42,180 bases of DNA, taken from the NCBI GenBank assembly GCA_029257405.1, contig JARIBO010000005.1:1-42180 (forward strand). Reading direction: 5' to 3'. Shown one piece after another: positions 26,789 through 36,625 of this stretch. Positions within the stretch are counted from its first letter, which is position 1, and the number at the start of each line of letters is the position of its first letter. This stretch comes from Caryophanales bacterium. GTDB lineage: Bacteria; Bacillota; Bacilli; Bacillales; Amphibacillaceae. The position numbers and the translations under genes were made by a program. Under the pieces are notes generated by a model, which was not told the origin of the DNA, made no database searches, and saw only the letters and a program-made list of their open reading frames with translations.

Positions 26789-29068
26789 TTGAAAAATGTA
26801 TGGCGTATTTTTACGCATGACTTAAAAAATATAAGAAAAAACTGGGTAGCTTTAATTATTGTAGGTGGATTAATTTTTTTACCATCACTATATGCGTGGT
26901 TAAATATATATGCATCATGGGATCCATACGGTCAAACGGAACTTATTCCTGTTGGAATTGTCAATGAAGATGAAGGTGAGACTGTCCGAGGGGAAGATAT
27001 CGATGTAGGAAAAGAATTAGTAGATACCTTAAAAGACAATGAATCACTGGATTGGAAATTTCTTAAGCGTGATGAAGCCATGGAAAAATTAGAAAAAGGT
27101 GATCTATTTGCAACTGTGGTGATACCAAAGGAATTTTCAAAAAACTTAGGTTCAGTTATTGAAGAGAACCCTGAAAAAGCGACTGTAGAATATTATGTAA
27201 ATGAAAAATTAAATGCTATTGCACCAAAAATTACCGAAAAAGGCGCTAGTGTAATAGTTGATGATATTACGAGTAACTTTATTTCAACAGTGAATGGTGT
27301 TATTTTTGATATATTTAATAAAATCGGTTTGGAACTCGAAAAAGATTTACCAGATATAGAACGCTTTGAAGACTATGTATTTGAATTGGAAGAACGATTA
27401 CCAGAAGTACATAAAACCCTTAATAATAGTTTAAATGATGCAAATGAAGTACAAGGTGTCATTTCGGATGCGCAGAAAAAAATACCAGATGCCAATGCTG
27501 TTTTAAGTGATGGTATATCGACAATCGACGAAACAACAGCTTATTTAAATCAAGCAGAAGATAGATTAAATGAAATGAGTCCTAAAATAAAAGCAGATTT
27601 AAAAAAAGCAAAAACAACTGCTGACGATATTAATTCTCTTATGGAAGATATCGAATCTGTCGATATAGATTTTGAAGAAGGAAAGAACATAAAAAACGAT
27701 ATTAATAATAAAGTAACGAATTCAATCGAGCGAATTGAATCTGTAGAAAACGATTTAAATAGTATTTTAAAACAATTAAAAAATAGCCAAGAATCCAAAG
27801 AAAAGAATGAAGAAATCAGTGAGAACAATAAAGATAGTCAAGAAGAGAATAAACAGAACGATGAGGAAAATGTTAACCCAGAAGTAGTAAAAGAAAATAT
27901 AAATCAAGCAGAAATAAAAGCAATTAATGAAACGCTTGAACAATTAGATGATATTAAGGCAATTCTTCTTGAAAGTAAAGAAAATGCTAAAGAGATTGAT
28001 CAATTTATTGAAGATAAAAAATCTGAAGTAGATAATATATTTAATAATATTAAAGATTTATCAATAAATGTTAGTTCGAAACTTGATGGGTTTATTACAG
28101 AATATACTGAATCAATTGAACCAACTGTATTAAACGAAGTAAGTAGTGCGAAAAAAACGTTAGCAGATGGAAAGGAATTATTAGCAGGAATTAAAGATAC
28201 AATTCCAAAAGTAGAAAAGCTGCTGAATAAAACAAGTAGTGATGTTGATGAAGGCGAAAAAACTTTAGAAGAAGTATTAGCAGAGTATCCTTATGTAAAT
28301 GACAAAGTAGGAGAACTTGCAGATAAGTTACGTGACGTTAAAGAGGAAGCAGATATTAATGAAATTATTAGCTTACTTAAAAATGATCCAGAATCTGAAA
28401 AAGGATTTTTCTCAGAACCAGTTAAATTAGAAGAAAATTCAGTGTTTCCGATAGAAAATTACGGATCTGGCATGACACCTTTTTATACGGTACTTTCATT
28501 GTGGGTAGGTGGATTATTACTTATATCGTTAGTATCCACTGATACAAGTTTACAAGAAAATTTTAAATCGTCTCACGTTTATTTTGGAAAATTATTATTA
28601 TTTGTTTTTATAGGTATTTTACAGACCTTAATCGTAACAACAGGTGATATCTTCTTATTACAAGTTAATATAGCAAGTCCAGTCTGGTTCGTTATATTTG
28701 GATTGTTCTGTAGTTTAATATTTATGACGATTATTTACACCTTTGTATCAATATTTGGCGATGTTGGTAAATCGATGGTAATCGTAATGTTAGTACTTCA
28801 AATTGCTGGTTCAGGTGGAACATATCCAGTTGTATTATTACCGAAGTTCTTTCAAGTTATCAGTCCATTTTTACCATTTACCTATGCAATTGATATTATG
28901 CGTGAAGCGTTAGGTGGTATTGTTTGGAGTAACGTTCTGTATGATTTAATAATACTAAGTATTTTTGGAATTATTGCGATTATTTTTGGAACATTATTAA
29001 AACAACCTATTAATAAAGTAACAAAAAAATCAATGAAGAAATCACGTGAATCTGGTATTTTTGATTAA
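26789..29068 (+). CDS. YhgE/Pip family membrane protein
   Basis: 759 residues. One N-terminal membrane segment (about 20-40) is followed by the family signature LPSLYAWLNIYASWDPYG and VGIVNEDEGETVRG, then a long external, helical coiled-coil region (about 190-540) and five to six C-terminal membrane segments ending in a lysine-rich tail. The family relates to phage infection protein Pip and to EsaA of type VII secretion; the role of this member is unknown. The middle of the external region has a very acidic, Asn/Glu-rich stretch (about residues 330-370). TTG at 26789 is the likely start: it follows ATAGGTG at a proper distance and gives MKNVWRIF as in relatives; GTG at 26780 overlaps that site. 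No terminator directly follows. Confidence 0.88.
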   Translation: MKNVWRIFTHDLKNIRKNWVALIIVGGLIFLPSLYAWLNIYASWDPYGQTELIPVGIVNEDEGETVRGEDIDVGKELVDTLKDNESLDWKFLKRDEAMEKLEKGDLFATVVIPKEFSKNLGSVIEENPEKATVEYYVNEKLNAIAPKITEKGASVIVDDITSNFISTVNGVIFDIFNKIGLELEKDLPDIERFEDYVFELEERLPEVHKTLNNSLNDANEVQGVISDAQKKIPDANAVLSDGISTIDETTAYLNQAEDRLNEMSPKIKADLKKAKTTADDINSLMEDIESVDIDFEEGKNIKNDINNKVTNSIERIESVENDLNSILKQLKNSQESKEKNEEISENNKDSQEENKQNDEENVNPEVVKENINQAEIKAINETLEQLDDIKAILLESKENAKEIDQFIEDKKSEVDNIFNNIKDLSINVSSKLDGFITEYTESIEPTVLNEVSSAKKTLADGKELLAGIKDTIPKVEKLLNKTSSDVDEGEKTLEEVLAEYPYVNDKVGELADKLRDVKEEADINEIISLLKNDPESEKGFFSEPVKLEENSVFPIENYGSGMTPFYTVLSLWVGGLLLISLVSTDTSLQENFKSSHVYFGKLLLFVFIGILQTLIVTTGDIFLLQVNIASPVWFVIFGLFCSLIFMTIIYTFVSIFGDVGKSMVIVMLVLQIAGSGGTYPVVLLPKFFQVISPFLPFTYAIDIMREALGGIVWSNVLYDLIILSIFGIIAIIFGTLLKQPINKVTKKSMKKSRESGIFD

Positions 29069-29516
29069 AAAATAAAAAGAAATTAAGTAGAAATTTTAGT
29101 AGGTATCATTTAAAAGGAATATCTATTTTAATTATCTTTTATGGTATACTCAACAACCCTAACGACTATAATGTTACTTAAATACAACATCTACATTTGG
29201 TCAGAGTACAAAATAAAATTCTATGGGGAATCTTTTGTTAAATACTAAACGAGTAACTTGGTTATCAACTCATACATTTGAGTTGATGAGTATGTCCATT
29301 GTTGGATTTGTTGCCTGATTTGCTCTTTTAAATATTACAATTTATTTAGAGATACGCAAGTGCAACAAACTTAGCTCATCTTTAATTCTCGTTTTTAATT
29401 GCTCTAGGCGTTAGTGTTGATTTATCGGTAACTAATCTTTAAGAATCTTTATTTTTATGCAGTTTGTAATCATTTATTGGAGATGGATATACCTCTTATA
29501 AAAAATAAAAAAATTA
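29069..29516. other. Gap without an intact gene, possibly decayed or untranslated
   Basis: About 450 bp with stops in all frames at short intervals. A hydrophobic reading (ELMSMSIVGFVA, then after a TGA FALLNITIYLEIR) occurs at 29279-29355 and could be a remnant of a membrane protein, but I cannot assign it. A perfect 9-bp inverted repeat ATCAACTCA/TGAGTTGAT lies at 29264-29287. The next terminator is at 29517, so this stretch may be the 3' untranslated part of the yhgE transcript or a separate small RNA. Confidence 0.4.
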
Positions 29517-29556
29517 CGAATGCTCATATTAAGATGTGGGCATTCGATTTTTATAT
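29517..29556 (+). terminator. Rho-independent terminator in the gap
   Basis: CGAATGCTCATAT (29517-29529) pairs with ATGTGGGCATTCG (29534-29546) with two G-U pairs, followed by a T-rich tract. The remaining 29557-29709 shows only a small ACTAC/GTAGT repeat. Confidence 0.8.
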
Positions 29557-29724
29557 TTTACTTTAATAATTATATGATGTTGTTGTGTAATCAGAGAAGG
29601 AGTATAATAACGATAACTACTTATTTGTAGTAGAATTATTAAACATTAATAATAAAGGCTTAACTAGATATAGGAATCCGTTTGCAATCTAAGTATAAAA
29701 GTAAAATATAAGGAGGTTTGACAG

Positions 29725-30831
29725 GTGAATAAACAAATGATTCATGAAATTGATACACCTGGATTACTGTTAGATATAGATCAATTGGAAAAAAACATAA
29801 AAGATATAGTTGATTTTGCAAAAGAGTATAAGGTTGATTATCGTCCACATATTAAAACACATAAAAGCATTAAGATTGCCAAAAAACAAATAGAATCCGG
29901 CGCAATAGGAATTACAGTAGCAACAGTTGGTGAAGCTGAAATTATGTCAGATGGTGGTATAAAAGATATTTTAGTAGCTTATCCAATTGCAACTCCAGAA
30001 AAATTACAGCGCATTTTAAATTTAATGGATCAATCTAAAATTACACTTACAATTGATTCTATTACGCAAGCTGGTTTGTTACATGAATTTTTTGAAAGTA
30101 AGAAAAAAGAATTAGATGTATGGGTTAAAATAAATTCAGGGTTAAACCGTTGTGGAATTGAACCTGACGAGATTGAAGAGCTCGCAGGATACATTAAAGA
30201 ATCACCCTATCTAAAATTGAGTGGGTTATTTACTCATGCAGGTCACTCTTACGGAGCAAATTCAGAAGCAGAAATTGAAGAAATAGCTCAAAATGAAGCG
30301 AGTGTAATTTTAGAAAGTGCAAAAATATGTGAATCAATGGGCATTGATATTCCTAATCGAAGTATCGGTTCTACACCTACATTTAAAATAGCAGGTAAAG
30401 TGAAAGGTATCACAGAAATAAGACCTGGAAATGCGGTTTTTTTTGATATGATTCAAGTAGGATTAGGTGTTGCATCTATTGAAGATTGTGCTTTAACTGT
30501 TATTTCTACAGTAGGATCTAAGCATAAAGACCGGATTATTATTGATGCAGGGAGTAAAACTTTAAACTTAGATAAAGGAGCACATGGAAATGAAAGTGTT
30601 GTAGGTCATGGTTATATTAAAGAATACCCAGAATTAGTTATTGATCGACTTTCTGAAGAACACGGAATAATTACAACTACGAAAAAAAATAACATAAATA
30701 TTACTGAAAAGATTACTATTATCCCTAACCATGCATGTACAGTTGTTAATTTATTTGACAATTATATTGTTTGTCAAAATAATGAAATTATTGATAGATG
30801 GAAAGTCGATGCAAGGGGAAAAGTAACTTAA
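29725..30831 (+). CDS. Fold-III PLP enzyme, D-threonine aldolase/D-serine dehydratase-like
   Basis: 368 residues. The alanine-racemase-like N-terminal barrel has the PLP lysine in YRPHIKTHKSI (about 40-50). The C-terminal barrel carries the metal-binding IPNHACTVVNLFD, typical of D-threonine aldolases and DSD1-type D-serine dehydratases. Other landmarks are WVKINSGLNRCGI, FTHAGHSYG and TEIRPGNAVFFDM. Family members cleave D-threonine or D-hydroxyaspartate to glycine plus aldehyde, or dehydrate D-serine; which applies cannot be told. AAGGAGG at 29710-29716 fixes the GTG start. The gene stands alone. Confidence 0.87.
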   Translation: MNKQMIHEIDTPGLLLDIDQLEKNIKDIVDFAKEYKVDYRPHIKTHKSIKIAKKQIESGAIGITVATVGEAEIMSDGGIKDILVAYPIATPEKLQRILNLMDQSKITLTIDSITQAGLLHEFFESKKKELDVWVKINSGLNRCGIEPDEIEELAGYIKESPYLKLSGLFTHAGHSYGANSEAEIEEIAQNEASVILESAKICESMGIDIPNRSIGSTPTFKIAGKVKGITEIRPGNAVFFDMIQVGLGVASIEDCALTVISTVGSKHKDRIIIDAGSKTLNLDKGAHGNESVVGHGYIKEYPELVIDRLSEEHGIITTTKKNNINITEKITIIPNHACTVVNLFDNYIVCQNNEIIDRWKVDARGKVT

Positions 30832-30962
30832 TTTTAACTTAAATCATATTAAAAAGTAAAATACTTTTATGGTTATTTATGTATAAATTATCGCATTATA
30901 TTACTAGTTAGGTTAGAATAGAGATGGAAGCGTATACTCAATGATTAAAGGGGGAATTTTTA

Positions 30963-31397
30963 ATGACTTCAACTTATAAAAAAATTGTAGTTGCTGTAGA
31001 TGGTTCAGGTGATGCTGATAAAGCATTTAAAAGGTCACTTGATATCGCTAAACGAAATGATGCAACGCTTATAATCACGCATGTTGTAGATACAAGAACT
31101 TATGCAACGATAGCTGAGTATGATAAAGTTATTGTTAGTGAAGCAGAAGAACGCGGACGAGAAATATTAGCAGACTATGAAACTAAAGCACGAGAAGCAA
31201 ATGTTGTAGATGTAAAAGTAGATTTGAAAAAAGGAATACCTAAATCTGTACTTACAACAGAATTAGAAACTGAAGAAAATCCAGATTTAATAATCATTGG
31301 AGCTACAGGCTTAAATGCGATTGAACGTTTTTTAATTGGTAGTGTATCTGAAAATGTTGTACGCCATGCATCTTGTGATGTATTAATAGTAAGGTAA
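30963..31397 (+). CDS. Universal stress protein, UspA family
   Basis: 144 residues, one Usp domain. KIVVAVDGSGDADKAFKRSLDIA at the N-terminus and the C-terminal ATP-binding motif GATGLNAIERFLIGSVSENVVRHA (G-x2-G-x9-G-S) mark the ATP-binding class. AAGGGGG lies shortly before the ATG. Monocistronic with its own terminator. Specific role unknown. Confidence 0.95.
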   Translation: MTSTYKKIVVAVDGSGDADKAFKRSLDIAKRNDATLIITHVVDTRTYATIAEYDKVIVSEAEERGREILADYETKAREANVVDVKVDLKKGIPKSVLTTELETEENPDLIIIGATGLNAIERFLIGSVSENVVRHASCDVLIVR

Positions 31398-31405
31398 GTA
31401 AAAGA

Positions 31406-31447
31406 AATAACATTGTTAAATATAATTTAACAGTGTTATTTTTTTAT
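31406..31447 (+). terminator. Terminator after the universal stress protein
   Basis: A 16-bp stem (31406-31421 with 31425-31440, one G-U) is followed by a run of T. Confidence 0.88.
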
Positions 31448-31515
31448 TAAATATATTTTATAAATGATTAAATAGATGTATAATTTATAAAAAGAGTAAA
31501 GTCAGGAGTGATATA

Positions 31516-32403
31516 ATGTATAATAAAGCACTTCTTATATATAATGGTAATGCAGGGCAAGGGGAAATAGAAAATGTGTTTGAAATAATAATTCCTTTAC
31601 TATCTAAAGAGATAAATAATTTAATGCTTTCTCAAACAAAAAAAGAGGGCGACGCTGAGCTTATCGCAAAAAACACAGGAGAATATTATGATTTGCTTCT
31701 TTCTTTAGGTGGCGATGGTACACTACATGAAATTATTAATGGGGTTGCACAACTTAAATCACCTCCGGTTATTGGAATAATTCCTACAGGTACTTTAAAT
31801 GACTTTGCAAGAAGTTTAAATATACCATTAAATCTGAGAGGTTCAGTAAATACGATATTAAAAGGTAAAACAGAATCAATCAATATCGGACAAGTAAACA
31901 ATCGCTATTTTACAAATTTTGTAGGTCTTGGATTAATTACAGACATTGCAGAAAATATAAACTCTGATGTTAAAGATACAATGGGAAGAATCAGTTATTA
32001 TACTTCAACTATTAAAAGTATTGGTGAAAAAGAAGACTTTGAATTTACATTAATAACCGAAAAAGACAAAATAACTAATAAAGCAGGAATGATTGTGATT
32101 TTAAATGGATATTACGCAGGTTCAACCTTAGTACCAGTTAGTAATGTAGATTTGCAAGATGACTTATTTGATATCTTTATCGTTTATGAAGCAGGGTTTT
32201 CATTATTGATGAAATATTTAACTCAAAAAGATAATTTTAAAGATCGTGTTTCAAAAGAAGAAATACTTCATATTCAAGCTAAAAAAATTAAGATTGAAAC
32301 AAAAGAAAAAATGCGAGTAGATACAGATGGTGAAATCTATTTAAGCACTCCCATAAATATTAAAGTGTTGAATAAAAAATTCAAATTTATAGTTGGAGAA
32401 TAG
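31516..32403 (+). CDS. Diacylglycerol kinase-like lipid kinase (DagK/YegS/BmrU family)
   Basis: 295 residues. The catalytic domain has LSLGGDGTLHEIINGV (GGDGT at 65-69) and IIPTGTLNDFARSLNIP, which bind ATP and position the lipid. The beta-sandwich C-terminal domain ends with MRVDTDGEI. Such enzymes phosphorylate diacylglycerol or related lipids at the inner membrane face; DgkB recycles diacylglycerol released by lipoteichoic acid synthesis. This may be a second, YegS-like member rather than DgkB itself. AGGAG 8-9 nt before ATG. The next gene follows after 58 bp. Confidence 0.88.
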   Translation: MYNKALLIYNGNAGQGEIENVFEIIIPLLSKEINNLMLSQTKKEGDAELIAKNTGEYYDLLLSLGGDGTLHEIINGVAQLKSPPVIGIIPTGTLNDFARSLNIPLNLRGSVNTILKGKTESINIGQVNNRYFTNFVGLGLITDIAENINSDVKDTMGRISYYTSTIKSIGEKEDFEFTLITEKDKITNKAGMIVILNGYYAGSTLVPVSNVDLQDDLFDIFIVYEAGFSLLMKYLTQKDNFKDRVSKEEILHIQAKKIKIETKEKMRVDTDGEIYLSTPINIKVLNKKFKFIVGE

Positions 32404-32461
32404 AATTATATTAAAGTAAAATCATATCTAGAAAAGTAGTTAGTGTGAAGGAGCAGATGAA

Positions 32462-33790
32462 ATGAATTATGTAATTATCGGAGGAGTTGCTGCAGGTATG
32501 AGTGCAGCTATGGAAATTTATCGTACGGATGATAAAGCCCATATTACTGTCTTAGAAAAAGGGGAAGATTATTCATACGGGCAATGTGGATTGCCGTATA
32601 TTATAAGTGGTGTTGTTCCTTCTTTTGAAGATATTATAGCTCGCAGTGTCCAAACATTCCGTGACAAATACAAAATTGATGCAAGGACTATGACAACTGT
32701 AGAATCAATCGATTTTGATAAACAAATTGTAAGAGGTAAATCTACAAAAACAAATGAAAATTTTGAAATAAGTTACGATAAATTGTTAATTGCTAGTGGG
32801 TCAAGTCCAATTATTCCAGAGTGGGAAGGAATCGAACTTTCAGGAGTTCACACAATCGGAGCAATCAAAGACACTGAAATGTTAATGAATGATTTAGATG
32901 AAAATATTAAAAACGTTACGGTTATTGGTGGAGGTTATATTGGATTAGAAGCGGCAGAAAACTTTATTAAACGCGGTAAAAACGTCACACTCATTCAAAG
33001 AGGACCTCAAGTAGGTAAGATATTTGATCAAGATATGGCTGAATTAATTCATGAAAAAGCAATAGAAAAAGGCATCCAATTAATTTTAAATGAAGAAGTA
33101 AAAGGATTTTCCGGAAGTAAGCGTGTCGAAACTGTTCAAACTGATAAACAAACTTATCAAACAGATCTCGTATTATTAGGAATTGGTGTTAAACCAAATA
33201 CATCATTTCTACAAGATACAAAAATCCAATTAACTAAAAAAAATGTAATTGTAGTTAATCCTTATCAGGAAACGAGTATTGAAAAAGTTTATGCCGCAGG
33301 TGATTGTGCTACGAATTATCACAGAATAAAACAAAAGGATGACCACATTCCTTTAGGGACAACGGCTAATAAGCAAGGAAGAATAGCAGGAAGTAATATG
33401 GCAGGTCATTCTATGACATTTAAAGGAATTGTAGGGACTTCGATAATTAAGTTTTTTGATTTAAGTTTAGGACGAACTGGGATTACCGAAAAAGAAGCTA
33501 CATCATTAAACATTCCTTATCTTGTTCAAAAAACAAACGCAAGAACGCATGCAGGTTACTATCCAGGAAGTGAAACGATGACGATAAAAATTCTTTATCA
33601 TCAAAATACAAGAGAACTATTAGGTGGAGAAATTATCGGTAAAGATGGCGTTGATAAACGGATTGATGTTTTAGCTGTCGCACTATTTAATAAAATGACA
33701 GTCGATGACTTAGTGGATTTAGATTTAAGCTATGCTCCACCTTATAATAGTGTCTGGGATCCTTTACAACAAATAGCTCGAAAGTCTTAA
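32462..33790 (+). CDS. Pyridine nucleotide-disulfide oxidoreductase, CoA-disulfide reductase-like
   Basis: 442 residues. FAD-binding IIGGVAAGMSAA at the N-terminus, the single redox cysteine C42 in YGQCGLPYIISG, NAD(P)H-binding VIGGGYIGLEAAE near 160, the second FAD motif YAAGDCA near 275, and the C-terminal dimer-interface DLSYAPPYNSVWDP. One cysteine with the SYxxCGxPY context points to CoA-disulfide reductase or a polysulfide/NADH oxidase of the same subgroup. Staphylococci use CoA as main low-molecular-weight thiol, so a CoADR would be expected. AAGGAG 8 nt before ATG. Confidence 0.9.
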   Translation: MNYVIIGGVAAGMSAAMEIYRTDDKAHITVLEKGEDYSYGQCGLPYIISGVVPSFEDIIARSVQTFRDKYKIDARTMTTVESIDFDKQIVRGKSTKTNENFEISYDKLLIASGSSPIIPEWEGIELSGVHTIGAIKDTEMLMNDLDENIKNVTVIGGGYIGLEAAENFIKRGKNVTLIQRGPQVGKIFDQDMAELIHEKAIEKGIQLILNEEVKGFSGSKRVETVQTDKQTYQTDLVLLGIGVKPNTSFLQDTKIQLTKKNVIVVNPYQETSIEKVYAAGDCATNYHRIKQKDDHIPLGTTANKQGRIAGSNMAGHSMTFKGIVGTSIIKFFDLSLGRTGITEKEATSLNIPYLVQKTNARTHAGYYPGSETMTIKILYHQNTRELLGGEIIGKDGVDKRIDVLAVALFNKMTVDDLVDLDLSYAPPYNSVWDPLQQIARKS

Positions 33791-33791
33791 T

Positions 33792-33828
33792 AAAAATTCG
33801 CTTATTATATAATAAGCGAATTTTTTTA
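33792..33828. terminator. Bidirectional terminator between the flavoprotein and the sugar cluster
   Basis: A perfect 15-bp stem (33792-33806 with 33811-33825) flanked by A on the left and T on the right, serving both converging units. Confidence 0.9.
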
Positions 33829-33830
33829 TA

Positions 33831-35522
33831 CTATTCAACATAATATAAATAGACTATCCAATTTGTATCAGGGTGTTCAAAACTAGTTTCGAATTTTAAT
33901 CCTATATCTTTATAATTATCAATTGGAAGACCTGATAAAAGATAATCGCCACCTAAATTTTTTAACTCTTTTGTATTTATATTTAAATTTTCTATTGTGT
34001 ATTTACTGTTTTTAGTAAATACATAGCGTTCACCAAGCTGATCAACAAACATATAAAGTCGACTGCCCCAAGAATCGAAATAGGTTTTCAAATGTTTATT
34101 CTTTTTAAGCTCAGGCTCAATAATTTTTCTGAAATCGTGTTTATATTTTATAGGAATTGTATTATTATAAGTATCTAATGTATAAAATCCATTATATTGA
34201 GCAATAGTTGGATGCATTGCAACACTTACAACTCTATATTCTTTTTTGTCTTTTCCTATATAATTATCTATATTTGAAAAAAGTTCAGTTGCATAAAATT
34301 CTTTAAATGTCGGTGTGTTTGCTTTAGAATATTTAAATTCTTCGGATTCAACAAAACCTAAATAACACTGACCAATTAAAATTGCAATAATAATAAATCT
34401 ACTTAACTTAAAATTTTTCCAGATAATAAACAATGCTAAAGCAAAAAGGATATACCAAATTAACGGCTTTAAAAAGTGAATACGACTAAAGTTAAATGTG
34501 TTAAATATCATATAATTATCTTTAAGAAATCTTGTGCCTTCCCAGTACCACAAGGCATAAATAGCTGTAAAAAAGATATTCAAGATTAAAAGACTTAGTA
34601 TAGGTATAATGTTTTGTTTTTTTACTAGCCCAATAACAAAAGCAACGAGCACAACAGGAAAAATAAGTTCATTATGCAAATCTAACACATGAGTATGGCT
34701 TTTGAAAAAGTTTTCCAAAAAAAGTTTTTTTGTTTCAAGGAAATCATTATAACCTAAGTCCATCTCATCACGATGAGAAACGAAATTACTATTAATAAAC
34801 ATAGAATAAATTAACATATAATTTTTAATTAAATAGATGAATGTCATACCTACTATTGAAAAAAAGAAAGTAGGATTAAATTGTTTCTTTCTAACCCAAT
34901 CAATTAACCAAATCATTCCCATTAGGCTTAAGAAAAATATAAAAGTTAAAATAAAACTAGAAAAAAAAGTAATTAAAAATAAATAAAAAAAATAGCGCTT
35001 AGGAGTCTTTATTTCAAACTTTCGAATCGAGAGAAAAAGATGTAAAGCTAATGGCAATCCAGCAATAGATAGTGCCCCAGATGGCCAAAAAGGAAGTAAT
35101 GCAAAACTTAAAGCGACACCAACTGTAATAAATCTTTGTTTATCTTCTTTTATTATATGGTTTTTTAATAAAAAATACATGCCAAAAAAAGCAGCGAATC
35201 TCATCAAAGTTTGATTCATTGTATAAGCAGTAAAAGGATCAAATAATACATATAGCCAAACAACTCCATCAAATGCAGATTGAAGTGCACTGCGAGGTAA
35301 TCCGTTAATTATTTGATCAAGTGGAGCATCTGGTGAACTGAAAATCATTCCACTTTCTGAAAGTATTTTATACCAGACAATATTAGAATCTAAATTGTCG
35401 TGAACACGGATATGCGTGTTTTCTCCTAAAATAAAATAAGGTAACAAATAAGCGATTATAATAAAGCAAGATAAAATAATTAAATTACGCGTTGAAAAAA
35501 GCTTTGATGCAGTTGATGACAT
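33831..35522 (-). CDS. Large polytopic membrane protein, DUF6044/YkoS-like, likely GT-C-type transferase
   Basis: 563 residues with 11 or more hydrophobic segments in the first 400 residues, then a soluble domain of about 160 residues. An acidic first extracytoplasmic loop (HIRVHDNLDSNIVWYKIL) resembles loops carrying catalytic acids in GT-C glycosyltransferases. It looks like Bacillus YkoS (DUF6044), which lies beside a polyprenyl-phosphate glycosyltransferase as here. Inferred role: transfer of the lipid-linked sugar to a surface polymer outside the membrane. Start 35522 is chosen because AGAGG is 9 nt upstream; the ATG at 35531 overlaps that site. The gene overlaps the aminotransferase by 38 nt. 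Confidence 0.75.
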   Translation of the reverse strand: MSSTASKLFSTRNLIILSCFIIIAYLLPYFILGENTHIRVHDNLDSNIVWYKILSESGMIFSSPDAPLDQIINGLPRSALQSAFDGVVWLYVLFDPFTAYTMNQTLMRFAAFFGMYFLLKNHIIKEDKQRFITVGVALSFALLPFWPSGALSIAGLPLALHLFLSIRKFEIKTPKRYFFYLFLITFFSSFILTFIFFLSLMGMIWLIDWVRKKQFNPTFFFSIVGMTFIYLIKNYMLIYSMFINSNFVSHRDEMDLGYNDFLETKKLFLENFFKSHTHVLDLHNELIFPVVLVAFVIGLVKKQNIIPILSLLILNIFFTAIYALWYWEGTRFLKDNYMIFNTFNFSRIHFLKPLIWYILFALALFIIWKNFKLSRFIIIAILIGQCYLGFVESEEFKYSKANTPTFKEFYATELFSNIDNYIGKDKKEYRVVSVAMHPTIAQYNGFYTLDTYNNTIPIKYKHDFRKIIEPELKKNKHLKTYFDSWGSRLYMFVDQLGERYVFTKNSKYTIENLNINTKELKNLGGDYLLSGLPIDNYKDIGLKFETSFEHPDTNWIVYLYYVE

Positions 35523-36615
35523 AATCAACATCCTCTACTTTAATATCATAATATAAAGGGAGCCGTAGTAATCGTTCACTATCAGTTGTTGTATAGCGGT
35601 CTTCACCAACAAATACTCCTAATTTTTTACCTGCAAGAGAAGAATGTAAGGGCACGTAATGTGACACTGCCATAATATTATTATTTTTAAGGTAGTTTGT
35701 AAGTTGCTCGCGTATATATGCATTTTTTGTTTTAATATAAAACATATGCGCATTATGTTTTATATGAGTTGGAATAAAAGGAAGTTCTAAAATTTCTTTT
35801 TCCATTAATGGTTTTAAAGAATTGTAATAATAATTCCATGTTTCCATTCGGTTATCAAATATTTTATCAGCAGAATCCAATTGAACAGAAAGGTAAGCTG
35901 CGTTAATTTCACTTAATAAATAAGATGAACCTAGATCTTGCCAAGTATACTTATCAACCATACCCCTAAAAAATTGTGATCGATTCGTTCCTTTTTCTTG
36001 AATTATTTCGGCTCGGTCATTTGAGGGGAGATGATTTATAATTAATGCACCACCTTCTCCACTTGTGTAATTTTTAGTCTCATGGAAACTAAATGTTCCA
36101 AAATGTCCGATTGTGCCAAGTGACTTGCCATTGTATTTTGATTGAAGTGCTTGAGCTGCATCTTCAACTACCCACAGCTTATGTTTTTTAGCAATTGCCA
36201 TAATTTTATCCATCTCACAAGCGACCCCAGCATAATGCACAACAACAATAGCTTTTGTTTTTGGTGTAATGGCTTTTTCAATGGCTTCAGGATTAATATT
36301 CATTGTTTTTGAATCAATATCTACAAACTTTATAAAAGCACCACGAAGAGCATATGCATTTGCTGTTGAAACAAATGTGTATGAAGGCATAATGACTTCA
36401 TCCTTACTCGTTAAGTTCATTAAAAGTGCACTCATTTCAAGTGCAGCAGTACAAGACGGAGCTAAAAGTGCTTTATTTGCTGGAAGATTCTTTTCTAGCC
36501 AATTTATACAAAAATCTCCGTATTTTCCATTACCTGATAGTTTGTTTTCTACTAAAACTTGTTGAATTGCCTCAATCTCATGACCAAGCACACATGGTTT
36601 ATTAAAAGGTATCAA
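35485..36615 (-). CDS. wecE: dTDP-4-amino-4,6-dideoxygalactose transaminase (WecE/RffA)
   Basis: 376 residues, the same length as E. coli WecE. It closely follows that protein: IPFNKP at the start, PSCTAALEM, DEVIMPSYTFVSTANA, VHYAGVACEMD, VEDAAQAL, PLP lysine K181 in FHETKNYT, GTNRSQFFRGMVDKYTW and HGEDRYTT-like VGEDRYTTTDSERLLRLPL. WecE moves the amino group of glutamate onto dTDP-4-keto-6-deoxyglucose to give dTDP-4-amino-4,6-dideoxygalactose. The start is TTG at 36615, giving MIPFNKP, with GAGGTG just upstream; longer in-frame starts would overlap the previous gene. Its substrate requires RmlA and RmlB, which are not intact here. Confidence 0.92.
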   Translation of the reverse strand: MIPFNKPCVLGHEIEAIQQVLVENKLSGNGKYGDFCINWLEKNLPANKALLAPSCTAALEMSALLMNLTSKDEVIMPSYTFVSTANAYALRGAFIKFVDIDSKTMNINPEAIEKAITPKTKAIVVVHYAGVACEMDKIMAIAKKHKLWVVEDAAQALQSKYNGKSLGTIGHFGTFSFHETKNYTSGEGGALIINHLPSNDRAEIIQEKGTNRSQFFRGMVDKYTWQDLGSSYLLSEINAAYLSVQLDSADKIFDNRMETWNYYYNSLKPLMEKEILELPFIPTHIKHNAHMFYIKTKNAYIREQLTNYLKNNNIMAVSHYVPLHSSLAGKKLGVFVGEDRYTTTDSERLLRLPLYYDIKVEDVDYVINCIKAFFNA

Positions 36616-36625
36616 TAAATTCACC

